IMG/VR virus record: IMGVR_UViG_3300025108_000004
Location: 1 to 60,188 of that record
Strand: one strand, 5' to 3'
Length of the DNA stretch: 60,188 bases
DNA from: a virus
Below are positions 14,001-21,196 of this stretch, piece after piece. The notes beneath the pieces were generated by a model that saw only the letters and a program-made list of their open reading frames with translations, did no database searches and had not been told where the DNA came from. A program made the translations under genes and the position numbers. How positions within the stretch are numbered: position 1 is the first letter of the stretch; the number at the start of each line of letters is the position of its first letter.

Positions 14001-15232
14001 GCGCCAACACCTGATGTGCTAGATTCAACAAAAATACCTGCTGTTCCTGCGTCACTCCCCGTAACAACAAGAGTCTCAGCACTAGCATCCCAGAACAACT
14101 TTGCAGTCGTGCCAGTGTCTTCGTAGAAGCTGATGTCGCCGCCACCGTCAACCTTAAGTCTGTTAACAGGAGTGGTTGTACCAGTAAGCATGTAAATACT
14201 ACGAGACGCACTGCTTCTTGCTTGAATAATTAAGTCAGTTGAAGCGTAATCAGGGTGACTACCTGACGTTGTGTAAATAGTCGCACTGCTTGAATTTGTA
14301 GGTGTTGCTGTAACTCCGCTTTCTAAATAGCCGTTAAAAGATGTTGCAGTAGCTGTGCCAGTTACGTCGATGCCTGTGGCGGTTGTGGCTAGACGAGCAG
14401 TATTGTCGTAGTAAGCAGTAACAGCACCGTCTTGGTCTGCGGCAATATAGTTTTCACCAGAAGCTGATTTAATACGAAGATTCGTAGCTTCAATGAATAA
14501 ATTACCAGTGCCGTTTTCTTCTATGTAACTTCCAGTACCGTTGTGATAAATCTGTAGGTCAGAGCCAGCACCGAAGATAGCCTTCGAGTTGTCAGCAAAG
14601 GTGATGTCGTCGCCTGACGAGACCGAGATGTCTGTGCCGCCTGTGGTATTACCGTTAGCCAGAACCTCAGAGAGTGTGTCAGAACCTGCGACTTGAGAAT
14701 CAACATACGCCTTGATCGACTGCTGGGTGGCGAGTGCTGTGGCGCTATCAGACGCCATGTTGTCTTCATCTTTGATACTTGAAACGGTAGCGCCGTCGCC
14801 ATTAAGTGTAAGGCTGTTAATGTTTGTGATGCCTTCTTCGACGTTTGTACCGTCACAAAAGACCACCATGTTCTTGCCATCAGGTACAGCGGCACCGGTA
14901 CCAGAAGCCGTTTTAACAGTAATCGTCTGGCCTGTACCGTTCTCAACGATATAAATCTTAGACGCCGCTGGGCAAACAACAGTGCCTGCACCGGTCAACG
15001 CTGTGCCAGTATCAGTCAAAGTAAGAATTGCCGCACGAGACTCAGAAGTCGTGCCATCGGCAGTGGTTAGTGTGTGAGAGTTAGCGGTCCATGTATTGAT
15101 GACTGCGCGGCCTGCGATGGCTTCTTCTACCATCGAAGTGATGTTGTCGTTTACAACATCGCCCCAAGTACCACTAAGCTCGCCTTGTACGGGAAGCGCT
15201 AGTTTAAGTATGCTGGTGTACTGTGTTGCCAT
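11015..15232 (-). CDS. Long tail fibre with repeated ERMRIDSSGNVGIG modules
   Basis: 1,405 aa. The N-terminal head (MATQYTSILKLALPVQGELSGTWGD) is the usual virion-attachment start of marine phage fibres. Central region: many copies of an ERMRIDSSG(N/R)VGIGTSSP beta motif separated by variable insertions, as in trimeric beta-helical shafts. The C-terminal part opens with YEEGTWTPTLLAS and forms the probable receptor-binding tip. I see no S74 intramolecular chaperone motif. Several repeats are nearly identical in DNA (for example around 12364-12384, 12738-12759, 12988-13009 and 13318-13339), which suggests recombination among modules. Confidence 0.88.
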   Translation of the reverse strand: MATQYTSILKLALPVQGELSGTWGDVVNDNITSMVEEAIAGRAVINTWTANSHTLTTADGTTSESRAAILTLTDTGTALTGAGTVVCPAASKIYIVENGTGQTITVKTASGTGAAVPDGKNMVVFCDGTNVEEGITNINSLTLNGDGATVSSIKDEDNMASDSATALATQQSIKAYVDSQVAGSDTLSEVLANGNTTGGTDISVSSGDDITFADNSKAIFGAGSDLQIYHNGTGSYIEENGTGNLFIEATNLRIKSASGENYIAADQDGAVTAYYDNTARLATTATGIDVTGTATATSFNGYLESGVTATPTNSSSATIYTTSGSHPDYASTDLIIQARSSASRSIYMLTGTTTPVNRLKVDGGGDISFYEDTGTTAKLFWDASAETLVVTGSDAGTAGIFVESSTSGVGARLDTIDATTSNSATLTNSLLLDSDNHAVIRIDSNNNGSGDFYITESSSDTARLRVANNGDVSLFEDTGTTAKFYWDASAESLGIGTSSPEEALHVSGSFGDAITSKFENTGSALSYIEFENSAASGALIGARGQRLSFLPNGTETMVIDSSGNVGIGTDSPTDILSVGTLGSGSNSIITIGASTTGTSSIYFGDGASAARFRGYFDYVHSSDSLAIGTAAAERMRIDSSGRVGIGLTPSSSAPLTNVDAGILQVNGNIELRFGGTNVDPAGAKYFNIVNTDTTLVANQPLGGLQWVGLDSTNPNSNMASITSYCSGNAGTTADLRFKIAGSERMRIDSAGRVGLGTSSPSSLQAGAENLVVGSGSGDEGMTIYSGAANRGNIYFADGTTGSDPYRGQINYFHDSDYLRFVTAATERMRIDSSGTAMFKGGTTDNAIQIWESNSEIARIGGSSGTLNFLVGSTTESRLAIDSSGNVGIGTSSIDLTSSGRTVVQVEGSSNALLNLTDGTSRLYLHQKGGTSGADIWNSADSYMRFATNDTERMRIDASGNVGIGVVPESYQELYRALQVGNTALIGRHSGGTSEMYLTANSYYDGAWKYIVSDEASVISQSAGVISFLNAASGTADATISWSEAMRIDSSGNLLHGITGVPTGVLLGKQLVSSSPTGSEIIAFREDSSVAVGDKCGAFLIGNSDTDGNEDHFVGMWGKTTSTNGAQNLNFAAGRSGYESDSPQMTLDSSGNLLVGKTGTSFSTAGSRLTPDGGGQFVVDGAAGVEINRLTSDGDIVAFYKDTTTKVGSIGSSNGGERLYMVNDSTGFCFLGDFSRILPCDSAGAPRDAAIDLGQSSGGRFRDLYLSGGVQFGTTGAAAQNLDDYEEGTWTPTLLASTTNPTTSSLTIHGATYTKVGRTVHVQAYIVANITNVGSGDAQIGGLPFNVATGYTPAVFKHGDLIESNGGYFNNGSNNIIAINDYTTNGKPYAGTGNRGLMISGTYEVS

Positions 15233-15242
15233 TCTCTTGTCC

Positions 15243-16415
15243 TCAAGCGGCTATATCGTCCCAATTTGGCGTCTGGTCTGTATCCAGATTACCCCAAGAA
15301 GGACTCTGCGTATCTGTAATGTTCTGCCAATTTGGGGTTTGGCCTGATGATATGTTACCCCAAGTTGGCGTTTGTCCGTCAGAAATCGCTTGCCAGTCTG
15401 GTGTCTGATCTGTAGGTATTTCACCCCAGATGAACACGTTTCCGACTGCACCCGAGGCTTCTACGCCTGTTGGGAGTGCAGTTGCTCCAGCAGTAACAGT
15501 TACTGTACCTAAACTTACGGTACTTTCAACTCCTGTTACTTCTACATCAACAACAACACCTACGCTAACAGTTCCGATTGCGCCGGTCGCTTCGAGACCT
15601 GACGGAGTTGCAATGGCGTCACCTGTTACAGCGACAGTGCCGATAGCCGTGGTAGCTTCTTCTCCTGTGACGCTTACATTAGCGCCAGCAACAACAGCGA
15701 CCGTACCAAGAGCGCCAGTAGCTTCTAATCCCGTTGGGAATACATTTGCTGTTCCAGTAACAACAACAGCCCCAAGGCCAGTGGTAGCTTCAAGACCTGA
15801 TGGAGAGACAATGGCGTCACCTGTAGCAACAACCGTACCAAGCGCCGTCGTACCTGCAACGCCAGTAACTGTGAGGTTTGCATCGCCTGAAACGCTGACG
15901 GTGCCTATCGCACCTGTAGATTCAACACCGGTTGAAGATACGTTCGCACCACCTGTGACGGTGACAGAACCAAGAGCTGTGGTAGCTTCTTCTCCTGTGA
16001 CACTGACATTTGCGTCAGCGGCGACAACGACTGTACCAAGCGCAGACGTAGCAGAAAGACCCGTAACGCTGACATTTGCATCAGCGATAACGGTGACAGA
16101 ACCTAAAGCGGAAGTACCGGCGACACCGGTAACGCCGACATTAGCGTCGGCAACAACAAGAACGTTTCCTATACCACCAGTGGCTTCAAGTCCTGATGGT
16201 TGGACTGTAGCCGCACCAGTAACGGTAACATTACCAAGTGCGCTAGTAGCTTCTAATCCAGTAACACTTACATCGGCATCAGCGGCGACAACAACAGTGC
16301 CAACTGCGCCGGTAGCTCCTACTCCATCGACGTTTACAATGGTGAGATCTGTACCCCAAGAGCCTTGGCCCCAAGCGGTAGAACCCCACCCTGTATACGT
16401 GACAGAGGAGGGCAT
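15243..16415 (-). CDS. Repeat protein: about fourteen 22-aa beta repeats plus five 11-aa Trp repeats
   Basis: 390 aa. After a Trp/Gly-rich start (GWGSTAWGQGSWG), about fourteen tandem 22-aa units of the form GLEATxALGTVxVxADANVSVT follow. The last about 60 residues are five 11-aa units of the form (D/S)xQTPxWxxI. The stop lies just before the fibre start, so it is in the same operon. A repetitive beta solenoid next to the fibre suggests a tail shaft or fibre connector. The family is seen in marine phages, but its function is not established. Confidence 0.75.
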   Translation of the reverse strand: MPSSVTYTGWGSTAWGQGSWGTDLTIVNVDGVGATGAVGTVVVAADADVSVTGLEATSALGNVTVTGAATVQPSGLEATGGIGNVLVVADANVGVTGVAGTSALGSVTVIADANVSVTGLSATSALGTVVVAADANVSVTGEEATTALGSVTVTGGANVSSTGVESTGAIGTVSVSGDANLTVTGVAGTTALGTVVATGDAIVSPSGLEATTGLGAVVVTGTANVFPTGLEATGALGTVAVVAGANVSVTGEEATTAIGTVAVTGDAIATPSGLEATGAIGTVSVGVVVDVEVTGVESTVSLGTVTVTAGATALPTGVEASGAVGNVFIWGEIPTDQTPDWQAISDGQTPTWGNISSGQTPNWQNITDTQSPSWGNLDTDQTPNWDDIAA

Positions 16416-16843
16416 TACGCTATCCGAATAATGGCGTTACTCGCGTCGGCTGTAGGGAACTGAATCTGAAAGTCGCCAGCGGTAGACGTTTTGTCGGCAC
16501 CAAAATCAAGGACAGCAACAGCAGGATCGCCACCACCCGACTTGTAAATCAATGCTCCTCGCGCGGTGATTGTTGCGGTAGACCACGTTGTATCTGCAAA
16601 GTCTAGGAACGCTGTAGTCCCAGACGTCGTGGGAGCCACAACAGTTAACGTGTTACCACCTGCTGTATACCCAGTTCCTGAAACTTCGTTCGTTGTTGAG
16701 TACGCCGTTGTAGACGCCCCGAGTGTTGCAGACGAAGTAAACAACGCGATTTTGAACGTTGCTGACGTGTCTGAACTAAAATCCATCTCGCCATCAAGAA
16801 GCGCTTTCTTGAATGACGTGCACATTGCTTGAGTAATTGCCAT
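16415..16843 (-). CDS. Conserved tail-region structural protein
   Basis: 142 aa, starting MAITQAMCTSFKKALLDGE with FKIALFTSSATLGASTTAY and NEVSGTGYTAGG. This is a very common signature in marine and other phages for a small beta-sandwich virion protein encoded next to the adaptor. The start overlaps nothing and has a GGGGA site. The downstream repeat gene overlaps its stop by one base (16415). The role is inferred as a tail or head-tail structural component. Confidence 0.7.
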   Translation of the reverse strand: MAITQAMCTSFKKALLDGEMDFSSDTSATFKIALFTSSATLGASTTAYSTTNEVSGTGYTAGGNTLTVVAPTTSGTTAFLDFADTTWSTATITARGALIYKSGGGDPAVAVLDFGADKTSTAGDFQIQFPTADASNAIIRIA

Positions 16844-16853
16844 CTTTTATCCC

Positions 16854-17483
16854 CTAAGTTACAGGTATCTGAGGTTGTCCTGAACGATAAGTATCGCCGC
16901 GAAGTTTACCATCGCCAAGGTTTTTGAGTAACTTCAACGACTGTACGTACATGCGCTCGTACATCTGCACGAGGTCTGGCTCACCTTTCATAAAACGCAA
17001 GGCTTCTACCAACGCTCCGTTCAAGAGCGCAGAATCAAACTCTTCGCCTAACCACGTAGTACCCGCCGTTACTATTGACTCAGGGTAATACCCGTAGTGA
17101 AGCTCCATTGTATACCCGCTATCAGGAGTTGGTCCCACAATAAAGCTATCATCATCAAAGTTAGCGTAGTGTTTAGGTAATCCTGTAGTAGTCTGTACTG
17201 GATACGCTTCACGAATAAAATTCACATCCTTGTTTAACAAGAAATGATAATTACCGCTACCGTCTACAACCGCTAAACTATAGGTATACAGATAATCAGC
17301 GGGGGTAGCTAGGTATTTATTACTCGCTGTAAGCGTCCCCGTAACGTTCTTACGAAGCGCGGGGATTTGAACAGTGTTATAAATTTTCTGTTCAGCCTGT
17401 TCCGTGAACATAGCGAGCTGATCATCAGTGAACGTGTTTTCAGTGATGTCCTCAATGTTAGTTTTCAGCTCGGTATAGTTCAT
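16854..17483 (-). CDS. Head-tail adaptor / connector protein
   Basis: 209 aa (MNYTELKTNIEDITENTF). The pattern of an N-terminal helical pair, LALAEARI-type helix (LAMFTEQAEQKIYNTVQIPALR), a beta centre with P(A/D)DYLYTYSL and a C-terminal Glu/Leu helix matches phage adaptor proteins that sit under the portal (SU10-type adaptor; from memory). It is encoded with the gp4-like connector (17928-18614), which supports a neck function. Confidence 0.65.
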   Translation of the reverse strand: MNYTELKTNIEDITENTFTDDQLAMFTEQAEQKIYNTVQIPALRKNVTGTLTASNKYLATPADYLYTYSLAVVDGSGNYHFLLNKDVNFIREAYPVQTTTGLPKHYANFDDDSFIVGPTPDSGYTMELHYGYYPESIVTAGTTWLGEEFDSALLNGALVEALRFMKGEPDLVQMYERMYVQSLKLLKNLGDGKLRGDTYRSGQPQIPVT

Positions 17484-17486
17484 GAT

Positions 17487-17603
17487 TTACGCCATAGGAC
17501 CGCGTGCATAAAGTCCTTTTGTAGCCGCGCCAGTGCCTCGAACCTTCACTTTTCGATTCTTTTGGCTAGGCTTTTTAGTAGCTTTTGGTGCTTTCTTACG
17601 CAT
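17487..17603 (-). CDS. 38-aa basic peptide
   Basis: A short frame not reported in length-limited ORF lists: MRKKAPKATKKPSQKNRKV..., rich in Lys and Arg, ending LYARGPMA. AGGAGT stands about 7 nt before the ATG. It fills the gap between the zinc-finger gene and the adaptor gene, with 11-nt and 3-nt spacers. Composition resembles the other Lys-rich small proteins of this late unit. It probably binds DNA or the virion lumen; function is unknown. Confidence 0.6.
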   Translation of the reverse strand: MRKKAPKATKKPSQKNRKVKVRGTGAATKGLYARGPMA

Positions 17604-17614
17604 GATAATTACTC

Positions 17615-17926
17615 CTACGAAATCTGAACTGTAGCTTGCCCTATAAATCCAGTACCGACAACCGGCTTGACTGGCTCTATTAACGCTCTGCTAGCCGCAT
17701 ACTGATTGGAATCAGGACGTGGATCACGTAGCGCTTGTGGGTCATTAACAGGAAACTCTCCCAGCTTTAGCTGAGGGTGATCCCCATCCCAACATTCAGG
17801 ACATGATTTAATGTTTGTATCACGTCCTTTCTTGTAAACATTACGTAGCTCACGCAGTTTGTACGTAAAACCACATACATCGCATACGCCGAGCGCTTTC
17901 TGACTTGACGCAAATCGATTGCCCAT
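17615..17926 (-). CDS. Zinc-finger virion-region protein
   Basis: 103 aa. Two Cys pairs (CDVCGF at about residue 15 and CPECWD at about 42) form a zinc knuckle. After it comes HPQLKLGEFPVNDPQALRDPRPD, a stretch I recall from many marine phage contigs between connector genes. It is coupled to the upstream 228-aa gene (stop and start one base apart). Likely a small neck component. The metal site is clear, but the role is not. Confidence 0.65.
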   Translation of the reverse strand: MGNRFASSQKALGVCDVCGFTYKLRELRNVYKKGRDTNIKSCPECWDGDHPQLKLGEFPVNDPQALRDPRPDSNQYAASRALIEPVKPVVGTGFIGQATVQIS

Positions 17927-17927
17927 C

Positions 17928-18614
17928 TCAGATCCTCATAGCGCGAGGGACAAAACGAGCTGGTGTTTTCTCTCTATCTTCGCCCGCCGCCAATGCGAAC
18001 TGCTCTTCATATACTTGTTTTAACATAGGTAAGCGTTCAGCAAGCTCTGGCACTTTCATAGCGATGTGGTATGCAAGACCTGCAACAAGACATGGGAAAA
18101 AGCGGAAGTTCATGTCTGAAGTCTCGGAACCAGCGCCCGCATCTTGGACGCGGCGTAGCCTCCAATAACGAAAGGTGTAGTCGTTTGTATCTGGCACAGG
18201 CCAAACGTTGATCTTAGGGTTGTCACGTAGGCGTTCTATCCACACTTGAATAGGTCTACCACGCGATAACTTGTTTGGGATAGACGCGTAGGTACTTACG
18301 CTAATACGACTTATCGTAAGGTCAGATTGTGTTGATTGGTTGCCTGCACCGGTACGTATGACCTGCTCAAGAAGGTCAATGGTGTCTGCTGGTAAATCGT
18401 ACTCAGACGTACCAGCAACGAGGCTTACAGTGCCTTCGTCAATTGTCCACAAGTTGATCCCACGATTCTGCCACTCAATGGTCATCAGGTTCATGGACCG
18501 ACGTGCAGTACGCAAATCGTATCCAGATCGCATTTCACGGCCAGCACGTTCCCACGCTTCTTCAGCGATCTCCGTGAAGTCCATGTTGAATGCTGTAGTA
18601 CCTGAAGTTGCCAT
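17928..18614 (-). CDS. Head-tail connector, P22 gp4-like tail accessory factor
   Basis: 228 aa. MDFTEIAEEAWERAGREMRS, YDLRTARRSMNLM and WQNRGINLWTIDEGT are hallmark patterns of the P22 gp4-type tail accessory factor found under the portal in podoviruses. The centre is beta-rich (PIQVWIERLRDNPKINVWPVP), and the C-terminus is helical with basic residues. The ATG overlaps the stop of the 73-aa gene (TAATG). It follows capsid genes and precedes the adaptor, as expected. Confidence 0.75.
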   Translation of the reverse strand: MATSGTTAFNMDFTEIAEEAWERAGREMRSGYDLRTARRSMNLMTIEWQNRGINLWTIDEGTVSLVAGTSEYDLPADTIDLLEQVIRTGAGNQSTQSDLTISRISVSTYASIPNKLSRGRPIQVWIERLRDNPKINVWPVPDTNDYTFRYWRLRRVQDAGAGSETSDMNFRFFPCLVAGLAYHIAMKVPELAERLPMLKQVYEEQFALAAGEDREKTPARFVPRAMRI

Positions 18615-18835
18615 TACTTTTTACTCGCAGATTTCTTCTTGGCTGGAGCTTTTTTCTTAGCTACAGGCTTCTTTTCAACGGGTTTTTTAACGCCCATTGC
18701 TTCTAGTTTAGCCTCTGCCTGCTCTTTAGTCATTAGGTCGTATACAACAGTATCGTACGTACCGTCTGCGTTTTTAGTGCCTACCTGATAGACCGGCTCT
18801 CCCGTAGAAAACCTTCCGTTTTGGAACACTTCCAT
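18614..18835 (-). CDS. Small protein with histone-like Lys/Ala tail
   Basis: 73 aa. The N-terminal half is an acidic-neutral beta fold (FSTGEPVYQVGTKNADGTYD). The last about 25 residues are a KKPVAKKKAPAKKKSASKK tail like those of H1-type proteins. A strong AAGGAGAG site precedes it. It is coupled by TAATG to the gp4-like gene. The tail suggests binding of packaged DNA or an acidic virion partner; this is inference from composition. Confidence 0.6.
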   Translation of the reverse strand: MEVFQNGRFSTGEPVYQVGTKNADGTYDTVVYDLMTKEQAEAKLEAMGVKKPVEKKPVAKKKAPAKKKSASKK

Positions 18836-18846
18836 TGTTTCTCTCC

Positions 18847-19176
18847 TTACGTATACAACGTCTTTTTACGTCTGCTGTCCATAACAGCACCGCAACCACG
18901 AGCTATGGAACGCTTACCACGAGCAAGCCCACCTTCGCGAAATTTTACTTCCGCTTGCTTGGTGTTTTTGACCACAGTCTTGCCTTTCTTACCTTCACGC
19001 TTCTTCTTTTTAGCTGTCGAAGAACGTTCAGACTTAGATAGGCTTTGCGCCTTACTCCTAGGCAAGCACCGGTCAGGGTTCTTTTTGTCTTTAGAGGTGC
19101 CGCACTCGCCTTTGATTTCGCCATCGGTACCGATACGAACCCACTCTTGATCTCGCCACTTCTTCAAATCACCCAT
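18847..19176 (-). CDS. Lys/Arg-rich conserved marine-phage protein
   Basis: 109 aa. The N-terminal motif KKWRDQEWVRIGTDGEIKGECGTSK, then NPDRCLPRSKAQSLSKSER, a Lys-rich centre, and a C-terminal GGLARGKRSIARGCGAVM. These patterns recur in marine phage proteins of unknown function. Three Cys may bind metal. The ATG overlaps the stop of the preceding gene (TAATG). It is part of a run of small basic late proteins. Confidence 0.6.
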   Translation of the reverse strand: MGDLKKWRDQEWVRIGTDGEIKGECGTSKDKKNPDRCLPRSKAQSLSKSERSSTAKKKKREGKKGKTVVKNTKQAEVKFREGGLARGKRSIARGCGAVMDSRRKKTLYT

Positions 19177-19343
19177 TACTTCTTCGCCTTTTTGCCTTTG
19201 GCACCCTTAGCATAGTTAGGGTCTTTGCAGTATTTAGACGCCGCCATGTTCGCGTAAGCAGACGGGTACGTGTCAAAGGTGCGCTTTGCCCACGCCTTAC
19301 CCTTGGCACATATTTTCCCGCCTGACTTATAGTAACGACGCAT
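19176..19343 (-). CDS. 55-aa basic protein, YYKSGGKIC type
   Basis: The start at ATG 19343 (MRRYYKSGGKICAKG) is preferred over an upstream in-frame start at 19406. It lies one base after the stop of the previous gene, and the resulting N-terminus parallels MRAYYKKGGSV of the 103-aa protein. The body has KAWAKRTFDTYPSAYANMAA and a Lys-rich tail. The family is common in marine phage contigs; function is unknown. Confidence 0.6.
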   Translation of the reverse strand: MRRYYKSGGKICAKGKAWAKRTFDTYPSAYANMAASKYCKDPNYAKGAKGKKAKK

Positions 19344-19344
19344 G

Positions 19345-19629
19345 TTATCGCATCTTACAAGGTCGTGTGCCTTTACGCGCAATACCTGCACCGCGAACCT
19401 TGCCACCCTTAGCGTAACCTTTCTTCGCCATGCCGCCGTTTTTCATAGCTTTACGAGGTGCCGCTGGACCAGTTCCCGTAACAGCATCCATAGCTTTACC
19501 ACGCTTCTTTTTCTTACCCATGTCTCCCGAACCTTTACCGTCCATAGCAAACTCAGGAACCATTTTCCCGTCTGGCCCTTTTGTCATAGGCATTCCGCCC
19601 TTCTTATAACCTTTCTTCATCATTTTCAT
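19345..19629 (-). CDS. Lys/Gly-rich small protein
   Basis: 94 aa from ATG 19629 (MKMMKKGYKKGGMPM), chosen because GGAGGGAG lies about 6-9 nt upstream; an earlier in-frame ATG at 19659 has no such site. The sequence is almost entirely Lys, Gly, Met and Ala, and ends KGYAKGGKVRGAGIARKG. It carries two YxxGG motifs shared with other late proteins here. It overlaps the end of the 234-aa gene by 26 nt. Probably a small virion or DNA-associated protein. Confidence 0.55.
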   Translation of the reverse strand: MKMMKKGYKKGGMPMTKGPDGKMVPEFAMDGKGSGDMGKKKKRGKAMDAVTGTGPAAPRKAMKNGGMAKKGYAKGGKVRGAGIARKGTRPCKMR

Positions 19630-20308
19630 TGTCATCTCCCTCCGCATAGAGATTGTCAAAAACTTGGTTTACATCCAATGTGTAGTCTAAGTCAGACTTA
19701 CTGTAGTGAATATGTTGTGAGGGTAAGAAATCAGGAGCGCCTTCTCCCATCTCAAACCACGCGGGATGCGACACTCGCACCCTGTTATTAGGTAACGCTA
19801 CGATGTTTCCGGTCCACTTCCCTGCGTCTAACAACTCAAGCACGTGCGCTTGTTTGTGTTGTGCTGGGTCATCAGCGATCTCAGAATCGGTGTAGTCCAC
19901 CGTGAAGTAATATTTAGCTGGGTAGAACTTACCGTCAATCTTTGCCATCCAAGGGCAGGGAGTGCATCTGTCTAGCACGTACACGCTATGCGTACGAGAC
20001 GCACAATCCCACGGTTGAGCCGCCCATACGGGCATAGGGTCAGGCCACTCTTCTAGGGGTGTATCTCCTACAAGCGCCGTAATAGGCATACGTGCCCACA
20101 TAGCTCCGCCATGAACGTTAGGTTCATCGGTATCGTCTGTCTCACAGCCAGTAAAAATGACCTGAAACGACAGGCATCGATTAGGTATGGTAGTTACGGC
20201 GATCACCATAGCGTGCAAAAACTCACCATGATATGCCATGTGGTTGTGCGTATATTCCCTACGAACCCAGCATTTAAAATGCGGTATGTTTGACTGAAGG
20301 AACGCCAT
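19604..20308 (-). CDS. Conserved hypothetical late protein (234 aa)
   Basis: The start at ATG 20308 (MAFLQSNIPHFKCWVRREYT) overlaps the TGA of the preceding gene (TGATG), with GGAAGTGG upstream. The upstream alternative at 20320 is less likely. Aromatic-rich, with GGAMWARMPITALVGDTP, WAAQPWDCASRTHSV and CTPCPWMAKIDGKFYPAKYY. I recall this pattern from marine phages between capsid and connector genes. Its Cys and His residues could bind metal. Function is unknown. Confidence 0.6.
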   Translation of the reverse strand: MAFLQSNIPHFKCWVRREYTHNHMAYHGEFLHAMVIAVTTIPNRCLSFQVIFTGCETDDTDEPNVHGGAMWARMPITALVGDTPLEEWPDPMPVWAAQPWDCASRTHSVYVLDRCTPCPWMAKIDGKFYPAKYYFTVDYTDSEIADDPAQHKQAHVLELLDAGKWTGNIVALPNNRVRVSHPAWFEMGEGAPDFLPSQHIHYSKSDLDYTLDVNQVFDNLYAEGDDNENDEERL

Positions 20309-20619
20309 CAGCAGTTCCACTTCCGCAAACTTTTGTTAATGCGGCTGTTAGGATCATTCGCTGTCTTTGCGCTAGTGTTGCGCTTCTTCATACCCTTCAT
20401 ACGGGCACAGAAAGACTTACGCCGTTTAGCGGCCTTAGAACCTTTCTTTAACTTGCTAGGCTTGGTCGTTACCGCAGTCTTCAGCTTACTGCCGGGGTTT
20501 TCCCGGCGGTAGCTTGCAACTCCTTCCTTGTTAAGCCCGCCCGACTCGCTCTTACCTTCCTTGCGCGTCCACGCAGGGCTTTTCTTAACCGAGCCGCCTT
20601 TCTTGTAGTAAGCCCGCAT
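20308..20619 (-). CDS. Basic protein, DUF6321-like
   Basis: 103 aa: MRAYYKKGGSVKKSPAWTRK, KSESGGLNKEGVASYRREN, KSFCARMKGMKKR, NDPNSRINKSLRKWNC. This order of motifs is characteristic of a small basic protein family (DUF6321, from memory) widespread in aquatic phages. It sits two genes after the capsid cluster. The charge suggests nucleic-acid contact. No catalytic residues are evident. Confidence 0.65.
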   Translation of the reverse strand: MRAYYKKGGSVKKSPAWTRKEGKSESGGLNKEGVASYRRENPGSKLKTAVTTKPSKLKKGSKAAKRRKSFCARMKGMKKRNTSAKTANDPNSRINKSLRKWNC

Positions 20620-20624
20620 AGTAT

Positions 20625-20900
20625 TTACCCATAGAACACTGTCATAGCAGTAATGTTAGTGAATGCACTTACATACACGTCTGACTGGCACCGAATACCG
20701 TCGTCAGGAATGTTGACGGAGTGAGAGTCAGAAGCAACAAAGTCTAGGTCTAATACAGTGCTTCCACCGTTACCATCGGTGATAGTAAGGCGGGGGCTTC
20801 CTGTAGTGCTCAAAACTTGCACTTGGCGAATGCGTGCAGGCCCAACACCTAGAGATCCTGTGCCCGTTACGCGTTTAGACTGAACATCTGATCTAGGCAT
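20625..20900 (-). CDS. Small beta-rich capsid-region protein
   Basis: 91 aa with a short basic start (MPRSDVQSKRVTGTGSLG) and a beta-rich body (LTITDGNGGSTVLDLDF, ...ISVYVSAFTNITAMTVFYG type). It follows the 71-aa gene with a 10-nt gap. The composition of a small all-beta protein encoded right after the capsid gene fits a head decoration or cement protein. This is inference only. Confidence 0.55.
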   Translation of the reverse strand: MPRSDVQSKRVTGTGSLGVGPARIRQVQVLSTTGSPRLTITDGNGGSTVLDLDFVASDSHSVNIPDDGIRCQSDVYVSAFTNITAMTVFYG

Positions 20901-20910
20901 TGTTCACTCC

Positions 20911-21126
20911 TTATCCAGCGGATACAGTCAGAACGCCTGAGTTGCTATACAGTTGACCTGCAACAGAAGGATCAGCGGTTGGTAAGTCTTTGAAGATGAT
21001 GACGCTGTTCGTGCCGTCGTGAGTAATAGAAATGTTCTCAGTGACGGTGCCAGTGTTATCAGCTTTAGTAATGTCCTTAAAGCCATTCTCCGAACGGACT
21101 GGACCTTGGAAAGTAGTATTAGCCAT
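20911..21126 (-). CDS. Small beta-rich virion protein
   Basis: 71 aa: MANTTFQGPVRSENGFKDIT, then NISITHDGTNSVIIFKDLP and a Gly/Ser/Val tail. The MANTTFxGPVRSxxGF opening recurs in marine phage capsid neighbourhoods. It is the first gene after the terminator that follows the capsid gene. A decoration or head-fibre role is likely but unproven. AGGAG precedes the ATG at normal spacing. Confidence 0.6.
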   Translation of the reverse strand: MANTTFQGPVRSENGFKDITKADNTGTVTENISITHDGTNSVIIFKDLPTADPSVAGQLYSNSGVLTVSAG

Positions 21127-21151
21127 GTGAATCTCCTGTCTCGGCTAGTGT

Positions 21152-21170
21152 CAGTTACGGGATGTAACTG
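21152..21170. promoter_or_regulatory. Inverted repeat CAGTTAC-N5-GTAACTG
   Basis: A 7-bp perfect inverted repeat lies between the capsid terminator and the 71-aa gene. It could be an operator or an mRNA 5' hairpin for the segment downstream of the terminator. No clear promoter is paired with it; a TTATAA-like element lies at about 21185-21190 on the minus strand. Confidence 0.4.
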
Positions 21171-21196
21171 TCAGGGATTCATTTTTTATAACACAC

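Noticed and set aside
15430-16431. Plus-strand 333-aa frame opposite the 22-aa repeat protein
   Set aside because: Open only because the repeats lack plus-strand stops. No SD and it opposes a well-placed late gene.
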